From positions 216,517 to 280,516 of the forward strand of contig NW_026251420.1 in the NCBI RefSeq assembly GCF_025118155.1: a DNA stretch of 64,000 nt, in the 5' to 3' direction. This DNA is from Cokeromyces recurvatus (taxonomy: Eukaryota > Mucoromycota > Mucoromycetes > Mucorales > Mucoraceae). The notes under the pieces were generated by a model. It searched no databases, was not told the origin of the DNA, and saw only the letters and a program-made list of their open reading frames with translations. Positions within the stretch are counted from its first letter, which is position 1, and every line of letters begins with the position of its first letter. Of the stretch, positions 45,135-55,723 are shown in pieces. Made by a program: the position numbers and the translations under genes.

Positions 45135-46789
45135 CAGTGACTCACGAAACTGAGCGAATGTTCACAACTTTATTACATAATCATTTATATAGTAACTATT
45201 TCTTAATACGATGTATTTGTGAATATACTGGAATAAAAGGTGAGGTTTTTACGAGTTTATTAATATATTTGTCTTAAAGAATAATCAAGTATTTGCTATG
45301 TTACAAGGCTTTAAAGTCAATGATAGCATTCGCTCAGTTTTGTGAGCACGTTAAAAAAAATATTTCAAATACAGAAACTTGGCATCAATAGTCAGTCCAG
45401 TAACCTTTGGCTTTTATACATTGTTGAATACGATCAGGCATAGTTTCTATTACCTTTCGGCACTCTTCTACAGTAACTTTATTGTACCATATTTCGATAA
45501 TACGTTCATACAATTCGTTGATGCCTCTAGGCGGTGTATTATATTCATTTAGTCGAATTTTTAATAATCTCCACATGTTTTCTATGGGATTAAGATCTGG
45601 AGATTGTGCAGGCCAGCTCATTACTTGATATTCTTGAGATGCATGATATTCTTTAGCAACATCTGAGGTGTGCTTACTATCGTTGTCTTGCTGAAAAATT
45701 ACTTGATCTCTACGGAGATTTAATTTTCCGCACACATAATCAACTGTTTTATCGAGTTCATCCTCTAAAATCTCTTTATACAAGTGTTTGTCCATATTAC
45801 CTTCTATCTTGCATAACCATCCAGTTCCTGCATAAGAAATGGCGCTCCAAACCATGACACTACCACCACCATGCTTGACTGTGCCCTTGACATGCCTAGG
45901 TTGAGGTTGTTCACCGTCCCTGATCCAAGCCCAAACACGCCCGTCTGAGTTGTATCTGTTAACTTTGGTCTCATCGGACCAAATAAATCGTTTCCAGTCG
46001 GCTATAGTCCAATCTTTATGAGCCATGCACCATGCTGATCTCTTCTTTGCGTTAGCTTGACTAATAGTCGGCTTTTTAGGCTTTTCTATAGATCCTAAGC
46101 CACCTTCCCGAAATGTATGATGAATTGTCTGAGCACTAACCATGACACTGAGATCCTTATATAATTGCTTTTGAACCTTAACGGCATTGTCTATACGGCC
46201 TTTTGTAACCTGACGTATACAATATCTCTTATCAGCTTCAGACAACTTTTTAGGACGGCCACCTTTTCCAGCATTTCTGTCGGAGCAATGAATCCTTCCG
46301 TATTTGGCAACTGTACTGTAACTAACCTTAGTCTGTTGTGCAACACTTCGGATACTTTGACCGGATTGCAAGAGAGAAACTATACGGTTAAGTTGTTCAA
46401 CGGTAATTGAGCGCATTATGTAATAACAATTGCTAATATTATGTAATATAGGATATTTATTTACGCGGGAATACTATGTAAGCAGAGTGTGCCGTTAGGT
46501 AGGTTATTGGTATCTATTTAGGCTTTCTAAGTTTGAATACCAACTTGTGGTATTGCCCAAGAGTTAAATCAGACATGGTCACAAAACTGAGCGAATGCAT
46601 AGTCAGATTTTAAAATTGTTTTTCTCCCCGAAAGATGGAGCTACATCATCAACAAAGGTATCATTAAATTCCTTAGAAAACAAGCATTCTATTGATATAT
46701 TGTATGTTAGAGTTTCAAGAGTGTTTTGTCTTATAAATCAAACATTTTGTAAAATTAATCAAACATTCGCTCAGTTTCGTGAGTCGCTG
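45135..46789 (-). mobile_element. Tc1-like element 1, apparently complete (1655 bp)
   Basis: Bounded by TA on both sides (45133-45134 and 46790-46791). The outer ends are CAGTGACTCACGAAACTGAG at left and its near-perfect inverse at right (CAGCGACTC...). At the inner edge of each roughly 212-base end lies the same motif inverted (45326-45348: GCATTCGCTCAGTTTTGTGA; 46579-46598: TCACAAAACTGAGCGAATGC). The DNA between outer and inner motifs is not conserved between the two ends. It carries one transposase gene and sits inside the gag remnant. Confidence 0.92.
45385..46416 (-). CDS. Tc1/mariner transposase, intact, 343 aa
   Basis: Uninterrupted ORF. The N-terminal bipartite DNA-binding region is visible: a first helix-turn-helix (VEQLNRIVSLLQSGQSIRSV, AQQTKVSYSTVAKYGR), a GRPK hook (KGGRPKKLSEADKRYC), then a second HTH (VQKQLYKDLSVMVSAQTIHH). 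The DDE catalytic core has Asp in WSDETKVNRY, Asp in FQQDNDSKHTS and Glu in NPIENMW; the last two are separated by 34 residues (DD34E), the Tc1 spacing. HGGGSVMVWSAIS is the typical fold segment. The length of 343 aa and the clean frame suggest a functional or recently functional transposase. It acts in trans on the element's own ends. Confidence 0.95.
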   Translation of the reverse strand: MRSITVEQLNRIVSLLQSGQSIRSVAQQTKVSYSTVAKYGRIHCSDRNAGKGGRPKKLSEADKRYCIRQVTKGRIDNAVKVQKQLYKDLSVMVSAQTIHHTFREGGLGSIEKPKKPTISQANAKKRSAWCMAHKDWTIADWKRFIWSDETKVNRYNSDGRVWAWIRDGEQPQPRHVKGTVKHGGGSVMVWSAISYAGTGWLCKIEGNMDKHLYKEILEDELDKTVDYVCGKLNLRRDQVIFQQDNDSKHTSDVAKEYHASQEYQVMSWPAQSPDLNPIENMWRLLKIRLNEYNTPPRGINELYERIIEIWYNKVTVEECRKVIETMPDRIQQCIKAKGYWTDY

Positions 46790-46791
46790 TA

Positions 46792-47220
46792 TAAGAATTG
46801 ACGTAACTAGGCATCATTCCTATGAAATTAGCATAGTTGGTAAATATGACGAATTTCCGACAAAATGGAAAATCACTTTTTTCCACTAATTTCAGTATGG
46901 CGTAATGTATTACGAGGCTCAGCATAATTATTATATGATGCAATATTCCACACAATAAATACATTTTGTAAAATTTTTCTATCATCATTAGAAGAAAAGA
47001 AAATTCAATTTTAATTTTTATGCACCGGTTTCCGTAACTATTGTATAAATGTAAGTAATGTTTGAAGCTATTATACTACTCAATAATTCAATTGACATTG
47101 TCATACTTTGAGTAGTTCACCAGAAAACCAAAACTGAAAAGAAAATTCATGGAGAGAATAGGTAAATATGATGTAAAGGTTGTGTGTTTCAACTTGATCC
47201 ATAAAACATGATTATGTTTA
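46792..47220. other. Non-coding remnant DNA to the right of Tc1 element 1
   Basis: AT-rich flank, possibly eroded retroelement. Contains TTTTTATGCACCGGTTT near 47013-47031, the inverse of the end sequence seen at 63830-63840, and so perhaps a stray transposon end. No gene. Confidence 0.35.
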
Positions 47221-47760
47221 TTATTCTTTGAGTGATAGAAAATATGATTTATTGTTCACTTTTTGATTTAAATCTTCAAACTGGGGCAAGTTTTGTATTT
47301 TTTGGAGGGGAGGTGCTACATCTTCATTATTATCATCTTCTTTCATGCTTTTTTTATTTTTTTCTTTACCAATTAGGGTTTGTTTCACGACATTTGCTGT
47401 ATCTAACACATGTTCCTTAAAATCCGAAAAGTTGTCAGTAGTTGCTTTGCTGTTTTTTAACTCAGCGACAATTGAAGGTAGTGTAAAGGACTGAATAGAC
47501 TCGGCTACGTATAGATAATCATCAACTAATTTTACTAATAAAATATGTCCCTCAAGACCTAAAATAATGATCATGTTATATATTTAATTAAGTAATAAAA
47601 TGAAAGAGAGTAAAGTTAAATTTTACCCATGATCTGCGCATTTACTATTTTTAAAGATTCATTTTCTTTATTCTTATTCAAACCCATTGTCAGATTATAT
47701 ATAGTTTTTGCTTCAACTAATACTGGATTTTTCCTTCCTATATGCGGCTTTTAAAATCTT
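47221..47760 (-). pseudogene. Remnant of an unknown multi-exon gene
   Basis: Minus-strand coding-like sequence in two pieces that fit a GT-AG intron (donor GTAAAA near 47627, acceptor near 47560): NPVLVEAKTIYNLTMGLNKN, KIVNAQIMG, then LEGHILLVKLVDDYLYVAES and IQSFTLPSIVAELKN. It ends in a basic/acidic tail (KEKNKKSMKEDDNNED). No start and no upstream continuation in frame were found, so it is probably decayed. This type of sequence may belong to a repetitive gene family; I cannot name it. Confidence 0.4.
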
Positions 47761-48012
47761 GTTTGCATCTGTGACCAGATTGATTTTGGACTTATTTTTT
47801 TTATTTTGCACCCAGTTATTTTTTATTTGCAGTGGTTTTTTATTTTTGCTCTGATTAAAATACGGTTTTTGTACTCTTCCAGTACTAAAGAAATGCAAAC
47901 TCAAAAATATTACAAAATAAATCTCAAACGCAAATAATAAGTAGAAAAAAATAAAATATTTCAATAAATTATAATGCAAAATAAAATCAAACTTATATGT
48001 ATTAAAAAAATT

Positions 48013-50328
48013 ATAAATTTGTCTCTTTATTGAGACAACGCTCAAAGAAAGAGATTGAATGTCGGATCCATCCCTCGCGGTCAGCAAAAGTCACCTTCTT
48101 GGCAGAATCCAAAATCCATGGTGTAAGCTGGGCCTAAGCTGAGCCTTCTCACTAAGCTGCTCCGGACGCACGCCAAACTTTACCTTCGACCAAAATTCTT
48201 CTATTGGGTTCAAGAATGGCGAATAAGAAGGAAGGTATAAGCATTTATATCCTCTTCCTTCAATTAGACTTCGAACTAATTTAGACGTATGAATTGGGGC
48301 ATTATCCATTACGAGGTAACGACCTTGCATATTACACTCATCAAGAATATCCATGGTACTGTGTTGTGTATATAATGATGTATTACATAATATCTTATAA
48401 TGTACAAATCAGAGTCATGAAGAACCGGATGATATTATAGTTATTAGTTATACACTTTATGCATACAATATTATTTGATTTCAGTTTATAAGACATTCTT
48501 GTGATGAGAAAAAATAATGTTATAATAAATACTAACTCTACAAAATAATGATAAGAAAGACATAGTGTAAGGAGTTATTAATGATAAAGATATATGAATT
48601 ATAGATTATACCTATTAATTATATATATGCATTATTATTTAATGTTGTCTAAAATACTAACTTATAAATATAATCATATACTATCTATGAGAACTCTATT
48701 CTAATTGAATACACTATATAATATAATGAAATTCATTTAAGTAGTACATTGAGGAATGAATATAACATAAAGAAGCTGGTTAGAATATAAATCTATATAT
48801 CAAAAGTGTCTTTCCTATATCATTCACAAGTATGAACAAACGAAATTTTATTATTTTGTTTCAAGAAAAATAACCGGCTAAATCAAGCACCAATAATTTA
48901 ATGTTTATTAGAGTTAACTGAGATTAATTCTCAGTCAGGGCAAAGACTAGAGCTCTAACACAATAATTTTAATTATTCTATGGGAAATATTCTTCTTTCA
49001 AGATATCTTCACTCTGTTCCTGTCTCGAAGTAACCCGTTCTCCACAAGATATAAATAAGGATCCATTTTGCACTCATCTTTTAAAAACTGAGTTTTTTCA
49101 TTTTTTAATTTTTTAATTTTTAATTTTCATTTTGATAATAAAAGTTTTATTCAAAGTTTTCACAGATTTATTCTGTCTTATTCTTTTGTTATCTTTGTCT
49201 TATCAACATACTGCTAATAAACTCCAAGTAGTGCTCTGTTCGGGTTCCGATTCGACCATTGATGCTCTTCGATGATCCGTCTTTAGTTTTTCTTTTCTTC
49301 GAAACTACTTCCTCAGACTTCTTCAAAGTCAGGTTCACCACACCCTTTTCACAAATAGCCCCCATCATTGTTAAGGTGATGCCCCGTTGAGTTGGAACTT
49401 CGACCTTTGCTGGTTTTCCGCGAACAGAGCGGCCAAAATTTCTCTTGATGTGCATATTAAATCCCGCCTCATCAAGGAAAACGCAGTTAGATGAATAATC
49501 CAAGTCGTCTAAAGATTGCCATTCTAGTAGACGTTCGCAACGAAGTTCTATTGTATCTTGAGAGCATCTTTTCGCGGGCAGCTTTTCAAGCTTCTTCATA
49601 GTCAAACAACACTTCTTCATCAACTGCTTCTGAAGCCCAGACAAGGTGATAGTCAAGCCTTCAAATTCTTTGCATAAGGCTTCCCTAGCTTGTGCCAATG
49701 TAGCTGCCGGATTTTTCTCATAAAGTTGTACCAAGAACTTAGAGTGGTCATCAAAAAGTTTCTTGTTTCCTGTTTTCAGAGGTTTCTCTTCAATTACTTG
49801 TCCAGAGACATCAGAAGGGAGTTCGTATTCAGCCGCTCTTCGAAGTCTTTCCTGGCGGATATAGTTCTGACCAGTTCTAATGACGATACCAGTCTTCTCA
49901 GAAGCAGTTTTTGCTGTCATACCACATTCGAATACCAAATGGAATAAATCCAGGACTTGCTTTTCAGTATACTTACGATATGCTCCTCTTTTACTGCGAA
50001 CAGGAGTGACAGAAGTAGACGGAGCAGCAGAAGGTGTTTCAGCCAAAGGCACCTCTGATTCTTGAGATGCTTCGCTTTCAGAAATGATATTTCTGTATTC
50101 CATAAAAGTCAGAAGTTGCATCGTTGAATTGTTGTTAGGTTCAGCAGCTGGATGACTTGTCTCCCACTCCATTACCGTATTTATGGAAAGACTATCATCT
50201 ACGACACGAATATGTTGTTGCTCCTCAACAATATCATTTATCAACCCGTCCATAGGTGCGAAAGTAAGATTACCTGCTTCATTGTCAAAGTGGGAGAAAA
50301 GGGATTGAAAACCAGCGTTAGAAGACAT
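48013..50328 (-). pseudogene. DDE transposase gene broken by a solo LTR and a frameshift
   Basis: The gene starts at the ATG 50328 (MSSNAGFQSLF) and runs leftwards. It has a 120-residue acidic lead, an HTH region (KYTEKQVLDLFHLVFECGMT, TAKTASEKTGI), then the catalytic core with Asp in VFLDEAGFNMH. The frame is interrupted at 49213 by the LTR at 48362-49208 and resumes at 48356 with the second Asp (VMDNAPIHTSKL) and Glu (NPIEEFWSKVK), 34 residues apart. Near 48125 a one-base shift follows, after which another frame continues to about 48013 (DSAKKVTFADREGWIRHS). It belongs to the IS630-Tc1-mariner superfamily but differs from the neighbouring Tc1-like group. Terminal repeats were not found. Confidence 0.85.
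48362..49208 (+). mobile_element. Solo LTR, copy B (847 bp) with 5-bp target duplication
   Basis: Starts TGTTGTGTAT and ends ATCTTATCAACA, with TATAAATA near 49050. It is flanked by the direct repeat TACTG at 48357-48361 and 49209-49213, and lies inside a transposase reading frame that is continuous when the LTR and one TACTG are ignored. No internal retroelement sequence is present, so it is a solo LTR formed by recombination between two LTRs. Confidence 0.93.
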
Positions 50329-51075
50329 AATAAATTTTTGTTTTGTTTTTAAAAAAAATACGAAAAATAAGTGTTGAATAACTTCAAATATTTTCAAATA
50401 AAAAAGGATCAAGCTTTCGCAAGAATGAAATTCTAAGATACGCTGCGCAATTATTTTCAGGAACGCATGTTGTGCAAAAAAAAACTCAGATTAAAAAGAT
50501 CATAATAGGGATGACCGATGCTATTAACCTATAACTCAAGATCCAAGATCCTAAAATGTTAAATTTTAATATCTCAAGATCCCAAAATCTCAACTTTTCA
50601 ACGTTTGAAGATCCGAAGATCCCAAGATCCCAAGATCTCAAATTTGAAAACTTAGTCTAGTTTAAGGATCTAATACAAGCTTAGCATCCAATTTAAACAT
50701 GATACGATCAGTCTCATCTACAGTCAAAATTTTCTTGTTGTATGGGTTAAGAAGACAGAAATAAACCGTGAGGCATAGGCACAAGTAATAATAAATTATT
50801 ATTAGAAAAAAATTAAAATAAAAAAAAACTAAATATTCTTCTTGTAAAAACTATCTGGCTATTTATACTTTTCTTGGTAGCTCTAAATGATATATATAGA
50901 TGCTATTTCATTGGTGTTGTGTTAAATATTGACCTCTTTATGACATTATCGACAGTCATGATACAGATCATGATCTGGTAGTATATTTCACATATTGCTA
51001 ATTTAATCAGGGCTTCATTTGTAGGTTCTACATTTAATAAATACATAATTTATGTTTTATTATATCTTTATGTTA
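50329..51075. other. Spacer with degenerate AAGATCCC repeats
   Basis: From about 50530 to 50645 the unit CAAGATCC/CGAAGATCCCAAGATC recurs imperfectly. The remainder is AT-rich. The part next to 50329 may be the 5' end of the broken transposase element. No gene. Confidence 0.5.
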
Positions 51076-52731
51076 CAGTGACTCACAAAACCGGCCCAAT
51101 GTTTTGCACTTTTCCCTTTAATGATGTATTACTCGTAATTGGGACAAGCTACATACACAATTCTTATATCATTATAATCGTTGAAAAGCTCTCTCTATAT
51201 ATATAGTCTAAAATGGAAATAATATTTAAAACTCAGAAAGAAATTAAAGTTTAAAATCATGATGTACATTGGGCCGGTTTTGTGAGCATAAGCTAATTTT
51301 TATTTAATCGAATAATTTTATATTTAATAATCAGTCCAATGACCTTTAGCTTTAATAACTGCCTTGCAACGGTTTGGCATGGAGTCTATAACCTTTAAAC
51401 AATCCTCCTTGGTTATCTTGTGATACCATATATGGGTGATTCTTTCGAACAACTCTCTAATACCCTTAGGTGGAGTATCATACTCATTCAACTTACATTT
51501 CAAAAGAGCCCACATATTTTCGATTGGATTAAGATCTGGAGATTGTGAGGGCCAATCCATTAGCTCATACTGCTGGCTTTTAAAATGCTCGCGTGCAAGT
51601 AAAGACGTATGTTTAGAGTCATTATCCTGCTGAAAAACAAGTTGATTTCTTTTTAATCCTGTTTCTTTACACACCATTTCAATTGTATTTTCAAGTTCAT
51701 CCTTCAAAATTTCTGTGTAAAGCTGACCATCCATCGTAGAGTCAATTTTACACATCCATCCTACTCCAACACAAGTTATACAACTCCAAATCATAACGGA
51801 GCCACCTCCATGCTTGACATTCTGCTTGACATGCCTAGGTTGAAGGCGTTCATCATCCCTAATCCAAGCCCAGACACGACCGTATGAGTTGAAACGATTT
51901 ATCTTCGTCTCGTCAGACCATATAACTCTTCTCCAATCGTCGATCGTATAGTCTTTATACTTTTTAGCCCAGCGGAGTCTTTCTTTAATGTTTTTTTGAC
52001 TGAGTGCAGGCTTTGCCTCCTTCTCCATAGATCCGAGACCAGCCTATTTTAAAGCCCGGCGAACTGTTTCGGCGGACACAGACTTGTCTAACTCTGCTTT
52101 GAGTGCTTTTTGGACTTGTACGGCATTGTCTAGACCTCCTCTAGTGACCTTATGGACACAATAGTGCTTTTCAGTCTCCGTAAGTTTAATAGGTCTACCT
52201 CCTTTTAGCGTCCCACGTCCTGGAAAAACCTCCTTTCTGATACGAGACACAGTTGCTCTACCCACCTTCACTTCATCAGCAATTTGTCGGTCAGAAATTC
52301 CGGCATTAATCTTGGCAATAATTGTGTTTCTTGTCTTTGTAGATAATACGCGCATACTTACATAAAAATGCTTATGTAAGTAACAAATAAAAAATGAAAA
52401 ATTACAAAACTTACCTTGGTTATAGTTAATAGGGGTCACTGGACACAATTTTCGCTATTATAATATGCTGGGTACAATTAAATACCAAATTGTGGTACTA
52501 CTTTCTAAATCCTGTGGTGAGTCACAAAACCGGCCCAATGTACATCATGATTTTAAACTTTAATTTCTTTCTGAGTTTTAAATATTATTTCCATTTTAGA
52601 CTATATATATAGAGAGAGCTTTTCAACGATTATAATGATATAAGAATTGTGTATGTAGCTTGTCCCAATTACGAGTAATACATCATTAAAGGGAAAAGTG
52701 CAAAACATTGGGCCGGTTTTGTGAGTCACTG
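51076..52731 (-). mobile_element. Tc1-like element 2 (1656 bp) with perfect 210-bp inverted repeats
   Basis: Flanked by TA (51074-51075, 52732-52733). The left 210 bases (51076-51285) and right 210 bases (52522-52731) are exact inverse copies as far as I can read. Each repeat begins with CAGTGACTCACAAAACCGGC and ends at its inner edge with the inverse of the same motif (GCCGGTTTTGTGA). It carries a transposase gene with one stop codon. Confidence 0.95.
51324..52355 (-). pseudogene. Tc1/mariner transposase with a single in-frame stop
   Basis: 343-codon frame from the ATG at 52355 (MRVLSTKTRNTI) to 51324, the same length as the intact transposase at 45385-46416 and clearly related (HVKQNVKHGGGSVMIWSCIT; WAWIRDDERLQPRHVK). 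The only defect seen is TAG at codon 104 (52046-52044), just before AGLGSMEKEAKPA. The HTH region, KGGRPIK hook and catalytic Asp/Asp/Glu (WSDETKINRF, FQQDNDSKHTS, NPIENMW) are all present. It may be a recent inactivation, a stop read through at low level, or an assembly error. Confidence 0.92.
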
Positions 52732-52937
52732 TATGTACAAATACAACACAGCTAGAGTGCAGGCAGAAAATGACAAAAATCACGTGACTCTTTGAAAATT
52801 TTATTTTTCGCTAAAAGCCACAGATATGTAAAAGTCTGAGTTTGAATTGAACTTATCATAAATGTGTTTCAAACTCCGCAGTTCACAGACCTCGCATTAG
52901 CCTATACATGAAATCATTAAATTTATGAAAAAAAATA

Positions 52938-53725
52938 GAAAACTCAAAAAATGGTTTCAATGGAGTGATCATTTTTCAAAACCAGTAAGTTGATCATATA
53001 GCACGTGACTATGAAGAAATTTTTACCAAAAATAGAAATATATGTGTACTATTATTGTTTTCAATTTTTGGCCGTTTCAGTTTAATGATGTGAAGAAAAA
53101 AGAAAAAAACTGAATTTTTAGAGAACATTGAAACCATTTTTTGAGTTAGTGCACTAACATGACTCGTGTCCTTTCCGCTGAACTTCAATTGGATATCAAA
53201 GCTTGTCTAATTAAAGGGGAATCTTTAACAATTATTTCCTGTAAATTTGGTGTATCTAGAAGCGTTATTTCCAAGTATAAACAGAAGTGGTTTCCTGATA
53301 TTCTTTGTAACCATTCAGGAAGACCACCTATTATCACCCAGGAATCCAAGTCTTTGGTTAGGCGATTACTACTTAACGGTAGCCTTTTAACTGCTCATGA
53401 CGCTCATAAAATGTTTCTGTCACTGGGTTATGACTTTAGCTACAAAACAGCAATTAATGTTCTGAAATCAATGATTTTTTTTGCGTCAATAAAAAAGAAG
53501 AAGCCTATAATCAGCAATACCAACAAACAAAAGCGATACAAATGGGCCAAAAAATATCATCATTGGACTATTGATGACTGGAAACGTGTAGTATTTTCAG
53601 ACGAGAGTAAAATCAACATCTGAGGTCAGACGGCTGCAAATACTACCGGACAAGACCTGGCGACCCATTGAGACAACATCATATTGATGTTAGAGTCAAG
53701 CATGGTGATGGGCATTGTGATGGAA
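52938..53725 (+). mobile_element. Tc1-like element 4, left half only, cut by an LTR
   Basis: Left end with outer motif CTCAAAAAATGGTTTCAATG at 52943-52962 and its exact inverse at 53126-53145, the same plan and spacing as the other Tc1-like elements. The transposase frame 53159-53623 has an N-terminal HTH (LSAELQLDIKACLIKGESLT, IISCKFGVSRSVISKYKQKW), a GRPP hook and WTIDDWKRVVFSDESKINI with the first catalytic Asp, then a stop and frameshift. Similarity continues in another frame (VKHGDGHCDG) to 53725, where the LTR begins. The C-terminal half is missing. Confidence 0.8.
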
Positions 53726-54618
53726 TGTAATATTCAAAAGAAAAAGAAGAGAGAAAGGGAACAGAAGGAAGTATAGTTTGAGACTGTTTTATTCAATTAA
53801 AATAAAGAATAAGAATTGAAAGTTAAAAAAAAGTTAAAGATTATTTTATGTCTACACAACTGCTTGTATTTATATTAATGAATCGTTTGTCAAGGTTATA
53901 AGAATAAATATTTGGAAATGATACTGTTATGATTGTAGTCGTTATTATAACTAAGTTAATAGAAATGAACCATCATTTATTACATAATAAAGAGGTTATT
54001 CATATAAAACTAGTATATTGAACTTCACAGCGTAATATTCATTCTACACTCAGTTTTAATAATAGTCATTGTTAGAATGTTCGAGCAATAATAATAATTA
54101 TATACATAATTCAAACAGGATTATGACTGGTGTATTCAATTACATAATTGTTCTTGAGTAATACATATCAGATATACATTGATAATATTGAATATTGTTA
54201 AATAATGAAATCTTATACAATGATAATGATAGTAGCTCATAAATAATTGGTATTGTTGCAGCTAGACATATTCACTGAGAATTAATATTGATGTGTCGCA
54301 GTCCAATAATAATGATTCGTTAGGTTTCTAGGAACAGCGACAACTCAGGGAGAAAAAAGGAATAAAGATATATCTCATTGATCGCAGAATTATTCGGAGA
54401 CAATGTTTTATGAAAAACACTTTATTATAGTAAAACTTGCTTATCTGAATCATATTTCCATTGATAACACTTACCTTGTAAAAACATATAAATAACCCTC
54501 AATCTTTCCATATAATTTTCGTTGTACAATTTTTGTATTATCTTTAATAAACTATACGAAGTTTTCACAGACTTGTCTTCTGTCTATTCTTCTTCCATTA
54601 TCTTTGCTAATCAAAACA
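53726..54618 (+). mobile_element. 5' LTR (copy C) of a gag-bearing retroelement
   Basis: Starts TGTAATATTC and ends TAATCAAAACA directly before the gag leader. It contains ATATAAATAA at 54486-54495, and its last 70 bases (TTTTCACAGACTT, CTTCTGTCTATTC, CATTATCTTTG) align with the ends of LTR copies A and B, so the three form a family. It begins exactly where the Tc1 transposase homology stops, suggesting insertion there. The matching 3' LTR is not in the window. Confidence 0.72.
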
Positions 54619-54661
54619 TCTTTTTTCTGTGAACTACTCTAATATTTCAAACATTACTACA

Positions 54662-55722
54662 ATGAACTCTTCTGTTGCTTCTGTTACTTCTGGTGCTTCT
54701 GCTTCTGGTTCTGCCGTTACCTCCTTGTTGGATACCGATTTGAATTCTTTCTTGGAGAATGGCTCTTCTTTGTCCTCTGGTCCTACAACCACAATTACTT
54801 CTTCTGGTTCTGGTTCTGGTTCTTCTACAGGTGAAGAGAATAGTGCTACTGATATGTTAGTAGATGCTAATTCGGTTGTGGATGAATCCAACTTGGATGA
54901 TCTTTTGTTGCCTCTTGCCGCCAATAGTGCAGGTCAAGACGAGCTGTTGGTTGAGGAAAATCTCCTTAAAATGAGAAGAGAGATAACCCAACATTTACAA
55001 ACCTTTTCGCGCGCCCATGCCGAAGGCAATGAGGTTGCAGCACAATCTGCTATGAGATCCATAGAATTCCTCAAGCAAAATATTAAGTCATTGAGAAAAT
55101 ATCAAGAGATCCTAGGTATTACTAGTCCTCAAATCAGAGAGACTCGTCCTGCTTCTTCTTTCGCTGGGGGGTTTAGCACTCAGTAGAAAAGACTTACCAA
55201 AATTTCAGTTGGCTTCGAGCTTAGTCCGTCCCTTCCCTTCTGAAGAGGTTTTCGAGTCTGCCGAGCACTTCCTGAAAACTTTTGAGAAAGTTGTTGCGTC
55301 CTCCGGTCGTAATATCGAACTGGTTTGGAAAACTTTGTTTCCCCTCTGTCTTCCCGTTTCTGAGGATGCATGGTACGAGACCAACATGAAGTTGTCCCTA
55401 TCATGGAGTGAGGCTCGCAAGGTTTTCAAGTACAACCACAGCTCCAAAACCGCTGTACATCAATATACCGATCAAGTATTTACTATGGTCATGAAGTCTG
55501 GTGAGCCCTTGGCCGATTATTCCAAGAGGTTTCTTCAAGCAGTATACAATGCCGGTATCCCCAAGGATAACGAGCGTATTGCGGACACGTTTTTGGCTTC
55601 TTTTTTGACTTCTGTTCAATCAATAATTAAGTTAGCTATTTTCAATTGCAACAGTAATTCTTGGACGGTAGAGCAAATGACACAAGCAGGAAGAGATGTT
55701 TTAGTCGATGATGCTAGTACAT
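54662..55722 (+). pseudogene. gag-like gene of the retroelement, frameshifted and truncated
   Basis: From the ATG at 54662 (MNSSVASVTSGASAS) a Ser/Thr-rich lead is followed by a helical region (LLKMRREITQHLQTFSRAHA). The frame closes at 55186, just after a run of six G (about 55167-55172); coding sequence continues in another frame with KDLPKFQLASSLVRPFPSEE, FESAEHFLKTFEKVV, YTDQVFTMVMKSGEPLADYS and NERIADTFLASFLTSVQSI, a Ty3-type capsid pattern. It ends abruptly at DASTY where the Tc1-like element at 55724 is inserted. No pol region follows. The run of six G makes a one-base indel, a sequencing error, or a natural frameshift site all possible. Confidence 0.75.
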
Positions 55723-55723
55723 A

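Noticed and set aside
47760..48100. Terminal inverted repeats of the LTR-broken transposase (CTGATTAAAA-like sequences near 47850 and 50490)
   Set aside because: The match is only about ten bases and is not positioned as element tips.
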